From M55B129 sp964506505 (GTDB lineage Bacteria > Bacillota > Dethiobacteria > DTU022): a DNA stretch of 64,000 bases. Below, piece after piece: positions 1-7,019 of the stretch. The position numbers were made by a program, and so were the translations under genes. The notes under the pieces are model-generated. The model was given only the letters and a program-made list of their open reading frames with translations, had not been told where the DNA came from and made no database searches. The DNA lies in the NCBI GenBank assembly GCA_964506505.1, contig CAZDKY010000047.1, positions 1 to 64,000 on the forward strand, in the 5' to 3' direction. How positions within the stretch are numbered: the first letter of the stretch is position 1; each line of letters starts with the position of its first letter.

Positions 1-1
1 T

Positions 2-94
2 ATCCATTACGAAAATGCAAAGAGAAGACTGGCCGAAGCCCGGGAGGCCGGCTTCGCCGACGCCTTTATCTATTGCAAGCAGTATATGCAATAG
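2..94 (+). CDS. C-terminal end of a protein, possibly SPOR-domain (partial)
   Basis: Thirty codons of an open frame enter from the left edge and stop at TAG (92-94). The visible residues, roughly IHYENAKRRLAEAREAGFAD then AFIYCKQYMQ, follow the pattern of the last helix and strand of a SPOR (peptidoglycan-binding) repeat, where a run like ENA..L...REAGF.DAFI is typical. This fits a cell-wall hydrolase or division protein, but the assignment rests on about 25 residues. A hairpin terminator about 90 bp downstream fits the end of a transcription unit. The 5' part is outside the window. Confidence 0.45.
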   Translation: MHYENAKRRLAEAREAGFADAFIYCKQYMQ

Positions 95-182
95 CAAATC
101 ACTCTACCCTCCGGGGCTGAGGGTATTTGAGCCATAGTAATTATAGATGCCATTTAACTGATTTAAGGACATAATAATAGGG

Positions 183-213
183 AAAAGCCGGCTTTATGGC
201 CGGCTTCTTTTTT
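183..213 (+). terminator. Rho-independent terminator after the left-edge gene
   Basis: Inverted repeat AAGCCGGC (185-192) and GCCGGCTT (199-206) around a 6-nt loop, followed by CTTTTTT. It ends the plus-strand unit entering from the left; the next gene converges from the other strand. Confidence 0.8.
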
Positions 214-245
214 GATTTCAGTTAGTGGTGCCATATCCAGGTGAG

Positions 246-968
246 TTAGTCTTGATGTTTTTTCCTGTTGGTGGATTCGGAGAGATCTTCTTCTTCGCTG
301 GAAGGTTCGGAGTCGTCTTCTTCTTCGCTGAAGAGTGTCTCTTCTTCCGCAACAGCCCTCAGCGAATCGCGGCTGTTGTAGAGAAGGGCGTAGAGGAATC
401 TGAGGGTGCTATCGATATTTTTGACAAAGTAAGGCCCTTCTTTCTGCCAGGAAAAATCCGGTTTCTGGAGCGGTGCACTGATCAGGGAACGGAAATGCTC
501 CAGGGCCAGCTGGGCAGTCCTGCTCTTCCGTTTGACACTTTCCACCGAGAAATGACAGGGAATGCGGTGGCCGCCTTTCAGGTCGATGATGCACCGGATT
601 CCCAGAGCTGCTTCATCAGGGCTTGCTTCGCTTATTTCAAGAACATCACTGGCGTTGACGTAGCCTGTTACTTCATCGTTGTAGAGCGATGATTTAAGCA
701 TTTTCAGAGGAACCAGGACCATGCCGCTGCTCAGGGGCAGGGGTACTCCCTGCCTGCGCTGGAAGTACTCCCCGTAGCGCTGACGCTGGCGGACAAGATT
801 GATGCTGAAATGATCGGCTGTGTTTTTAAGAACAGTCTTCACCCTGCGGCCAATCTCTTCCGCCTCTCCGTTACTGTAACAAATGCGTGTTCTCTTCCCT
901 CCTTCCGGTCCTGATTCGCTGATTGGCATTAAAGCGGCAATCGATGAAAAATTTAACTGACTTGACAA
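246..968 (-). CDS. ComK-like putative transcription factor with acidic tail
   Basis: 240 aa. The start is TTG at 966-968, chosen because a perfect AAAGGAGG lies about 9 nt upstream. The middle of the protein has the layout of the ComK competence regulator family: a YG-x-x-F/Y plus basic segment (RYGEYFQRR), a pair of hydrophobic strands ending in a GYVNASDVLEI segment (ComK has GWISHVHVKEF), then a strand and IPCHFSVESVKRKSRTA (ComK has LPISYNSFENQVYRTA). These are remembered family patterns, not an alignment. The last ~35 residues are very acidic (runs of E, D and S) and end in a basic NRKKHQD, which is not typical of ComK. It is monocistronic with AT-rich upstream DNA. If not ComK-like, it is an unknown protein. 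Confidence 0.5.
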   Translation of the reverse strand: MSSQLNFSSIAALMPISESGPEGGKRTRICYSNGEAEEIGRRVKTVLKNTADHFSINLVRQRQRYGEYFQRRQGVPLPLSSGMVLVPLKMLKSSLYNDEVTGYVNASDVLEISEASPDEAALGIRCIIDLKGGHRIPCHFSVESVKRKSRTAQLALEHFRSLISAPLQKPDFSWQKEGPYFVKNIDSTLRFLYALLYNSRDSLRAVAEEETLFSEEEDDSEPSSEEEDLSESTNRKKHQD

Positions 969-1189
969 CCTGTGTTGCCTCCTTTCTGAAATTTATGTTT
1001 TGCAAAGCAGCTCAAAACAAAATTAATTATGCCAATAAACATATTAATTGTCAATATATATTCATTATATTTCTGCTTATTAGTAAATTAACCTAAGACT
1101 ATTTCTTAATATTGTATAAATATAGAGAGTACAGAACATTATGTAAATAAATAGATAGACTGGGAGTCGAAGCAAATTGCAAGTGAATT

Positions 1190-1222
1190 GGCAAAAGAAA
1201 ACGCCGGTTTAATACCGGCGTT
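1190..1222 (-). terminator. Terminator of the murC operon
   Basis: Inverted repeat AACGCCGGT (1200-1208) / ACCGGCGTT (1214-1222), 9 bp stem and 5-nt loop. Read on the minus strand it is followed by TTCTTTT. It lies 26 nt after the stop of the 52-aa gene. Confidence 0.8.
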
Positions 1223-1247
1223 GAAGATTTCGCTCGATTTTCAGGTT

Positions 1248-1406
1248 TTACTTATACTTGATGGTAAACTCTTCGCCTTTGACCATCGGTCCGACGGCGT
1301 TGTAGGGGGTCAGATCGAGGGTTTGTTCGTAAAGGTTACGGCGGGCCAGCATCTTCTGCCTTTTCTTTCTCCGTTCGCGCTTGGGGCGGCGGTCGGGATG
1401 ACCCAT
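1248..1406 (-). CDS. Small basic protein of unknown function, 52 aa
   Basis: ATG at 1404-1406 with AAAGGAGG about 9 nt upstream, TAA at 1248-1250. The N-terminal half is strongly basic (MGHPDRRPKRERRKKRQKML), then ARRNLYEQTLDLTPYNAVGP and an extended tail ending FTIKYK. It begins 22 nt after the stop of the phosphatase gene and is followed by a terminator, so it is the last gene of the murC operon. I do not recognise the family. The ribosome binding site, operon position and terminator argue that it is real. A nucleic-acid or ribosome contact is possible from charge alone; that is inference. Confidence 0.7.
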   Translation of the reverse strand: MGHPDRRPKRERRKKRQKMLARRNLYEQTLDLTPYNAVGPMVKGEEFTIKYK

Positions 1407-1428
1407 CGGCGGCACCTCCTTTGCTCTT

Positions 1429-2220
1429 TCAGCGCCGGTGAAAGCGGCTGAAAAGGGAAAATCTTTTTTTTTCGGGGGGCGGCTCAGCAGCCGGGGGCAG
1501 GTCCAGGGGCCGGTCCGCGATCACGGCAGCCGGCCGGTCGGCCAGGTAAGCATAGGCAGCTCCCCTGCCGCAGAGCCCGTCTACGGCAGCAGCTGCTTTG
1601 CCCAGATCACCCAGGTGGAGGCCGGGCCTGTGGGCATCGGTGGCCAGGAGATGAACCAGGTTTGCCTCCAGCATGTAGCGGGCCAGCTTTTCAGCAGCGG
1701 TTCCGAGACGGCCTGTGAAAGCAATCCAGGTGACCTGGAAGAGCGCTCCGGCCCGCTGGAGACGGTGGATCAGTTCCGGCTCCTTCAGGAGGGCTTCCGC
1801 CCTTTCGGGATGGGGGATGACCGGCCTGTAGCCGTCTACAGCCAGCTTGAAGATCAGCTCCTCGGTGTAAACCGGCAAAGGCTGGGCAAAGGGCAACTCC
1901 AGTAAGAGGTAGGAACTGTCATTGAGGGTAAGTGTCTCCCCCCGGCGCAGGCGATCGTCGAGATGGGGATCGATATGAGGCTCGGTTCCGGGCAGAACGG
2001 TCAGTTGAATTTCCCGGCGGTCCAGCTCCTCCTGCAGTTCCTGCAGGCGTTCGCGGATCAGGGCGGGGGCAGGATTGCCCTCGAAACTATGGGGCGTGGC
2101 TACCACCGTATCGAAACCGGCGGCAGCCAGGGCCCGGGCCAGGATCAGCGATTCGCTCATAGTCTGCGGCCCGTCGTCCAGGCCTGGTAAAATGTGATTG
2201 TGGAGATCAATAAAGTTCAT
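1429..2220 (-). CDS. CpsB/CapC-type tyrosine-protein phosphatase (PHP fold)
   Basis: 263 aa. The N-terminus MNFIDLHNHILPGLDDGP carries the PHP metal motif (HxH) of the YwqE/CpsB/CapC phosphotyrosine phosphatases. Further ligands are ATPHSFEG, LPGTEPHID, IPHPERA and ATDAHRPG, all in family order. These enzymes use a metal cluster to dephosphorylate bacterial tyrosine kinases that control capsule and exopolysaccharide export. The ATG overlaps the murC stop by 4 nt (ATGA), so translation is probably coupled. No BY-kinase or polymerase gene is in the neighbourhood; the partner kinase would be elsewhere. The proline-rich, basic C-terminal tail (from about residue 240) is an extension beyond the catalytic fold. 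Confidence 0.88.
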   Translation of the reverse strand: MNFIDLHNHILPGLDDGPQTMSESLILARALAAAGFDTVVATPHSFEGNPAPALIRERLQELQEELDRREIQLTVLPGTEPHIDPHLDDRLRRGETLTLNDSSYLLLELPFAQPLPVYTEELIFKLAVDGYRPVIPHPERAEALLKEPELIHRLQRAGALFQVTWIAFTGRLGTAAEKLARYMLEANLVHLLATDAHRPGLHLGDLGKAAAAVDGLCGRGAAYAYLADRPAAVIADRPLDLPPAAEPPPEKKRFSLFSRFHRR

Positions 2221-3614
2221 CGTTTCTCCTTTAGCAATTTCAAAATGCGTGGCGCGGAGGCGGTGATGTCACCGGCACCCATGGTCATGATCAGATCGCC
2301 GGGGCGGGCCAGGGCGGCCGCTTCCTTTTCCAGGGTCCGGATGTCGCTGTCGTAGAGGACCGGTATCTTGCTGCAGCGTCGGATCGCTTCGGCCAGGACT
2401 TCGGCCGATACCCCCGGCAGTGGTGCTTCGCCGGCGCCGTAGATATCGTGGAGGAAAAGATAGTCCGCCTCGGCAAAGGCGGCGGCAAAACCGTCGAACT
2501 GGGCGGCGGTGCGGCTGTAACGGTGGGGCTGGAAAAAGCAGATGATCCGACCTGCTGAGGGGCGTGCTGCCTCCAGGGTTGCTTTAATCTCGGTGGGGTG
2601 GTGGGCATAGTCGTCGATCACGGTGATACCGCCGGCGGAACCGATGCGCTCGAAGCGGCGCTTCACCCCTGTAAAGGCGGCCAGGGCCGGGGCGCAGCGG
2701 TCCGGGTCGAGGCCGAGCTGGTCGGCCAGGGCCAGGGCTCCCACGGCATTGCTGACATTGTGGCGCCCGGGAATATTCAAAGTCACGGCGGAAGCCTTCT
2801 TAAGAGATGAACGGGTTAGATCAAAGGTGGATCCTCCACCGTTAAAGGTAATCTTATCGGCAATATAATCTGCCGGCCGGTCCTCCGAAGCAGAAAGGCC
2901 GTAGGAGACAACCCGGCAGTCCAGGCGGCCGGCCATTTGGCGCAGGGCCGGATCGTCAAAGCAGAGGACGGCGGTGCCGTCCGGGGGCAGGTTGTCTAAA
3001 AATTTTTTGTAGGCCTGCAGCAGCCTCCCGTAGTCATTATGATAGTGTTCCAGGTGGTCCGGTTCAATACCGGTGACCAGGGTCAGGCAGGGGAAATAGC
3101 GGGTAAAGGAACTGTCGCTTTCGTCCGCTTCCGCCACCAGGTATGAGCCGGTGCCGAGGCGGGCGTTGCTGCCGTAGGCCGGGATAACACCGCCAATGAC
3201 GGCGGTGGGGTCGAGGCCGCCCGCTTCCAGGAGCAGGGCAATCATGGCCGTGGTGGTCGTTTTGCCGTGGGCTCCGGCCACGGCAATACCGCAGGAACTG
3301 TTGAACAGGGCAGCCAGCAGCTCTGAGCGGTGCCAGAGGGGCAGGCCGCGGCGGTCTGCTTCGACCATTTCCGGGTTGTCGGAGGCGATGGCCGTGGAGT
3401 AAACCACCAGGCGGGCCGTGCCGAGATTGTCCGGGTGGTGTCCGATGGTGACAGTCGCCCCGCGGGAAACCAGCGCTTCGGTGAGAGACGAGGCCTTGAT
3501 ATCGGAACCGCTGACCCGGCAGCCCTTCTGAAGAAGGATCTGGGCCAGGGCGCTCATGCCATAGCCGCCAATACCGATAAAGTGAACATTTTTTATTTCA
3601 GGTGGTAGAGACAA
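2217..3614 (-). CDS. murC: UDP-N-acetylmuramate--L-alanine ligase
   Basis: Adds L-alanine to UDP-MurNAc with ATP, the first step of the cytoplasmic stem-peptide pathway. The N-terminal Rossmann motif is HFIGIGGYGMSALAQ, the ATP loop AGAHGKTTTTAMI, then EADESDSSF and EPDHLEHY, and the ligase domain motif DDYAHHPTEIKATL; order and length (465 aa) are standard for MurC. The frame stays open upstream to a TTG at 3659 with no Shine-Dalgarno. I chose TTG at 3612-3614 because GGGAGG sits 6-7 nt before it and it gives a normal N-terminus. It heads a three-gene operon with the phosphatase and the 52-aa gene; murG, murB or ftsQ are not adjacent. Confidence 0.95.
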   Translation of the reverse strand: MSLPPEIKNVHFIGIGGYGMSALAQILLQKGCRVSGSDIKASSLTEALVSRGATVTIGHHPDNLGTARLVVYSTAIASDNPEMVEADRRGLPLWHRSELLAALFNSSCGIAVAGAHGKTTTTAMIALLLEAGGLDPTAVIGGVIPAYGSNARLGTGSYLVAEADESDSSFTRYFPCLTLVTGIEPDHLEHYHNDYGRLLQAYKKFLDNLPPDGTAVLCFDDPALRQMAGRLDCRVVSYGLSASEDRPADYIADKITFNGGGSTFDLTRSSLKKASAVTLNIPGRHNVSNAVGALALADQLGLDPDRCAPALAAFTGVKRRFERIGSAGGITVIDDYAHHPTEIKATLEAARPSAGRIICFFQPHRYSRTAAQFDGFAAAFAEADYLFLHDIYGAGEAPLPGVSAEVLAEAIRRCSKIPVLYDSDIRTLEKEAAALARPGDLIMTMGAGDITASAPRILKLLKEKR

Positions 3615-4014
3615 ATCAGGCCTCCCGTAGACAGCGCATCCGCTATGGTTGAAAATCAAAATAGCGTTGAAGTGTGCTCACTGCAAATGCTGTTTTTTTT
3701 TTAGATTACCATATAACACTTACTTTTTCTCACATCCAGATTATAACATATCTCATTGCATTTGCCGATTTGCCTGGCCTTTATTTCTCCTGAGGATCGC
3801 TTTTCGGATTAAATAAGTGTGGTAAGGACGGCTGTAGGCTGCCCTGCTGTATCATAATGTTTGAGTTGCAAAATAAAGATTAGCCACAATTTTCGGAACG
3901 GTTTTGCATTATAACCCTTAAACTTCATTTCGTCAACATATTATGTTACTCGAACAACCGTTTTCAGCTTTCTAAAGGCTTTTTTTCAGGCCTTTTTCTA
4001 AATTCCATTAAAAG

Positions 4015-4044
4015 TAATCCACAGTATGCACAGACTTATCCACA
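4015..4044 (+). promoter_or_regulatory. Pair of DnaA-box-like 9-mers in a gene-free region
   Basis: The 487-bp stretch 3615-4101 between murC and tsaD holds no gene that I can support and is AT-rich. Within it TTATCCACA (4036-4044) is a perfect DnaA-box consensus and TAATCCACA (4015-4023) differs at one base, in the same orientation with 12 bp between. A third looser match, TTAGCCACA, is at 3880-3888. Binding is not shown by sequence alone. Promoters for the murC operon should also lie here. Confidence 0.45.
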
Positions 4045-4101
4045 GCTAAAAGCCTGTAAATAGCATAATCGGGAAAGTTATAAACAATAAGAACATAGCG
4101 G

Positions 4102-5157
4102 TTACATAATTCTTGAACAGGAATGATTCTCACCAATGTTCAAACCGGGGTAGGCATTGAGGTCTAGGGAAGCAAACTGCTTCTTCCGGTAGAGGGGATA
4201 GGCGGCGGCGGCAATCATGGCCGCATTGTCGGTGCAGAGATCCAGGGGTGGGACGTAGAGCTTTACGGGCGGAAGCGCTGCGGCCAGGCGCAGTTCCATG
4301 CGCCGTCGCAGGCGGCTGTTGGCGGCTACCCCGCCGGCCAGGAGGACGCTCCGCACGTTATATTCAGCGGCGGCACGGAGTGTTTTTTCCACCAGCACTT
4401 CCACCAGGGCCTCCTGAAAAGAAGCCACCAGGTCGGCCATGTTGACCGCTTCGCCGCGGCGGCGGGCATGGTAGAGATGATTTATCACCGCCGTTTTCAG
4501 GCCGCTGAAGCTAAAGGAAAAGCGGTTTTCCTCTTCCAGCCAGGCCCGGGGGAATTCGACTGCCTGCGGGTTGCCTTCGCCGGCCAGTTTGTCAATAATC
4601 GGCCCTCCCGGATAGCCCAGCTCCAGGTGGCGGGCTACCTTGTCGAAGGCTTCGCCGGCGGCGTCGTCGATGGTATGCCCCAGGGGAACGATCGAATCGG
4701 CCTGCGGCAGGAGGAGCAGCTCGGTGTGGCCGCCGGAGACGACCAGGACGACGGCCGGGTAGTGCCGGGGAGCACCGGCCAAATAATTGGCGTAAAGATG
4801 GGCCTGAAGGTGGTTGACGGCCACCAGGGGGAGACGCAGGGCGTAGGCCAGGGCCTTGGCGGTGGCCACTCCCACCAGGAGAGCACCGACCAGGCCGGGG
4901 CCGTGGGATACGGCCACAGCTTGCAGATCACCGAAGGTGATTCCCGCTTCCTGCAGAGCTTCGTCTATCAGAGTGTTGACCAGGACCAGGTGGTGACGGG
5001 AGGCTATCTCGGGCACCACCCCGCCGAAACGGGCATGCAGTTCCACCTGGGAGGAAACCAGGCTGCTGAGAATGCGATTACCGTTGGCAACGACGGCGGC
5101 CGAGGTTTCATCACAGGAGGTTTCAATCCCCAGGATGAGGGTTTCTTCAGTTTTCAC
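4102..5157 (-). CDS. tsaD: tRNA N6-adenosine threonylcarbamoyltransferase
   Basis: 351 aa. Transfers the threonylcarbamoyl group to A37 of ANN-decoding tRNAs (t6A), acting with TsaB and TsaE, both encoded just upstream. The ASKHA fold begins ILGIETSCDETSAAVV; the metal-binding pair is in VNHLQAHLYA (HxxxH), followed by VVSGGHTELL and LLAGGVAANSRLR, all diagnostic. The GTG start at 5155-5157 has a GGAGGGAGGG stretch upstream and overlaps the rimI stop by 11 nt, so the genes are probably translationally coupled. It is the last gene of tsaE-tsaB-rimI-tsaD. Confidence 0.96.
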   Translation of the reverse strand: MKTEETLILGIETSCDETSAAVVANGNRILSSLVSSQVELHARFGGVVPEIASRHHLVLVNTLIDEALQEAGITFGDLQAVAVSHGPGLVGALLVGVATAKALAYALRLPLVAVNHLQAHLYANYLAGAPRHYPAVVLVVSGGHTELLLLPQADSIVPLGHTIDDAAGEAFDKVARHLELGYPGGPIIDKLAGEGNPQAVEFPRAWLEEENRFSFSFSGLKTAVINHLYHARRRGEAVNMADLVASFQEALVEVLVEKTLRAAAEYNVRSVLLAGGVAANSRLRRRMELRLAAALPPVKLYVPPLDLCTDNAAMIAAAAYPLYRKKQFASLDLNAYPGLNIGENHSCSRIM

Positions 5158-5653
5158 GCCGGGTCCCTCCCTCCCTTTTTCTTCTTTTCTCTCCGCCCCA
5201 GGGCAACCTGGTCATGATCAGGGCATCTTCGTCGCTGTAGTAGTGGAGACGGCGGCCGCAGACGGTGAAGCCGTGTTTTTCGTAAAAGCGGCGGGCGGCC
5301 GTGTTGCTGGGGCGCACCTCCAGGGTATAGCTGCGGGGCTGCTGCGAACTCACTTCTTCGATCAGGGCCTGCAGGAGGCGGGTGGCGATGCCTCGATAGC
5401 GGTAATCTTCGGCCACAGCCAGGGTGGTAATATGCACTTCGTCAATGATAATCCAGCTGCCGATGTAGGCGATTACCCGATCATTGAGGCGGGCCACCAG
5501 GTAGTGGGCCAGCCGGTTGGTCTGCAGTTCGGTGAGAAAAGATTCGGCGGGCCAGGGTTCCCGGAAGGTGATCTGTTCGATGGCGGAGACTTCCCTGATA
5601 TCCCTGGTATCCATGGGGGAGATGGTGATGGGCAGGTCCATGTTGTTTTTCAA
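5147..5653 (-). CDS. rimI: Ribosomal protein S18-alanine N-acetyltransferase
   Basis: 168 aa GNAT protein. RimI acetylates the N-terminal alanine of S18. Residues ITISPMDTRDIREVSAIEQ and FREPWPAESFLTEL are typical of RimI N-termini; the acetyl-CoA motif is RYRGIATRLLQAL, and LEVRPSNTAARRFYEKHGF is the classic C-terminal signature. The start is TTG at 5651-5653, with AAAGGAG 6 nt upstream; an in-frame ATG four codons later lies too far from it. The tail RRKREGGTRREN is basic. Location between tsaB and tsaD is the common Bacillota arrangement. Confidence 0.92.
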   Translation of the reverse strand: MKNNMDLPITISPMDTRDIREVSAIEQITFREPWPAESFLTELQTNRLAHYLVARLNDRVIAYIGSWIIIDEVHITTLAVAEDYRYRGIATRLLQALIEEVSSQQPRSYTLEVRPSNTAARRFYEKHGFTVCGRRLHYYSDEDALIMTRLPWGGEKRRKREGGTRREN

Positions 5654-5677
5654 CTTCTCTCCTTTTCTTGCTTTTTG

Positions 5678-6394
5678 CTACTTTTTCTTACCCTTCTTTT
5701 CGGCCAGCCGCTCCGCTTCGGGACGGCGCAGGTAGATGGGCAGCATTTTCTCGTAAGGCGCATCCGGGTCTTTCTGCAGGATCAGCCGGGCCCGGTAGGC
5801 GACCAGGCCGGCCCGGCAGATCCGAAAGGGAGCCGGGGCGATCACGGCCCGGCCGGGAAGCGCCTCGCGCAGGACGGGTACGCAGCCGGGCAGTCCCTCC
5901 CCGAGAAAAACGACTGCTTCCTTATAGGAACGCAGGGCATCGGTCAGCTCGGCAAGGGTCACAGCCTGCGGTTCAAGCAGGGTTTGCAGAAGATAAGGCT
6001 CTTCGGTGGAACGGCGGTAGAGGGCACTGTAGACCTGGCTGCGGCGGGCATCGAGGATCGGGCAGATCAGGGTACCCGGGCTGCATACTGCTTCAGCGAG
6101 AGCTTCCAGGGTGCAGACGGGCACGGCCGGTATGCCGAGGCCCTGGGCCAGGGCCCGGGCGGTGGAGACACCGATGCGCAGGCCGGTGAAAGAACCTGGA
6201 CCGGCGGCGGCGGCTACCGCTTCCAGCTCTTCGCGCTCCATACCCGCTTCTGTCAGCAGGGCATCGAGCATGGGCATGAGACGCTCGGAGTGAGTTTTCT
6301 TAATACTGGTGGTCATCTCCGCCAGCAGGCGGTCCTCCTGCAGTAGGGCCACACTGCAGGAAAGGGTGGTTGTATCGAGACCTAAGATTAACAG
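5678..6394 (-). CDS. tsaB: t6A biosynthesis protein TsaB, apparent CTG start
   Basis: TsaB forms the heterodimer with TsaD in t6A synthesis. AAGPGSFTGLRIGVSTARALAQ is the diagnostic segment. The conserved N-terminal strand LILGLDTTTLSCSVALL is encoded in frame upstream of the first conventional start (GTG at 6350-6352), but the only codons between it and the preceding in-frame TAA are ACC and CTG. The CTG at 6392-6394 is 8 nt after a perfect GGAGG, so I call it the start, giving 238 aa. Starting at the GTG would delete the first strand of the ASKHA fold. It lies 16 nt from tsaE and 24 nt from rimI. Confidence 0.9.
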   Translation of the reverse strand: MLILGLDTTTLSCSVALLQEDRLLAEMTTSIKKTHSERLMPMLDALLTEAGMEREELEAVAAAAGPGSFTGLRIGVSTARALAQGLGIPAVPVCTLEALAEAVCSPGTLICPILDARRSQVYSALYRRSTEEPYLLQTLLEPQAVTLAELTDALRSYKEAVVFLGEGLPGCVPVLREALPGRAVIAPAPFRICRAGLVAYRARLILQKDPDAPYEKMLPIYLRRPEAERLAEKKGKKK

Positions 6395-6410
6395 GGTTTA
6401 TTCCTCCAGG

Positions 6411-6926
6411 TTAAGTGATGTTAAGAGATCCGTCGATATGCCAGGTCACTGTTTCGAACAGCCTTTCCACGGCTGCCGCGGCGACGGTTCCGGCAGGGTT
6501 AAACCAGAGGTGGCGTCCCTCCCCACTTTCGTCATAGAATCGCCCGATGATTATCTCCAGCCGATCAGGGGGCAGCATGTCGGGCAGGCGCTCGGGCCAT
6601 TCGACAAAGGCCACTCCTTCCCCCGGCAGGTAATCTTCAAAACCTAGTTCAATGATATCTTCATCTTCCGAGAGGCGGTAAAAATCAAAATGGTAGAGGG
6701 GCAGGCGGCCGTGGTAGATGCGTTGCAGGACAAAAGTGGGACTGGTAACCTGTTCCCTGACGGTCAGGCCACGGGCGGCGCCGCGGACGAAGACCGTTTT
6801 GCCGGCACCCAGCTCTCCCTGCAGGGCGACGACCAGCGGTCTATCCAGGATGCGACCCAGGACTTCGCCGATGAAGGCAGTTTCCGCTTCGCTCCTGGTG
6901 GTAATATATGCTTCGGCCTGACCCAT
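6411..6926 (-). CDS. tsaE: t6A biosynthesis ATPase TsaE
   Basis: 171 aa. P-loop ATPase that drives the turnover of the TsaBD complex. Walker A is GELGAGKT near residue 37; TSPTFVLQRIY and LYHFDFYRL are the switch and family motifs, and VAFVEWPERLPD follows. The ATG at 6924-6926 has a GAGGG site upstream. It is the first gene of the t6A operon; the ABC-F gene 93 bp upstream on the same strand may share the transcript. Confidence 0.95.
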   Translation of the reverse strand: MGQAEAYITTRSEAETAFIGEVLGRILDRPLVVALQGELGAGKTVFVRGAARGLTVREQVTSPTFVLQRIYHGRLPLYHFDFYRLSEDEDIIELGFEDYLPGEGVAFVEWPERLPDMLPPDRLEIIIGRFYDESGEGRHLWFNPAGTVAAAAVERLFETVTWHIDGSLNIT

Positions 6927-7019
6927 AAATTCCCTCTTTTCTGTGGTTCTTCTTTAATCATAACGGCGATTATTTCGAAAAGCAAATTAGATGCGATGAC
7001 AAGCCTGTGTTCCGGTTTT

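Noticed and set aside
3615..4101. Replication origin
   Set aside because: Only two good DnaA boxes, no dnaA/dnaN/gyrB neighbours and no clear AT-rich unwinding element.
5072..6346. Long plus-strand open frame over rimI and tsaB
   Set aside because: Low-complexity shadow of well-supported minus-strand genes; no family resemblance or ribosome binding site.
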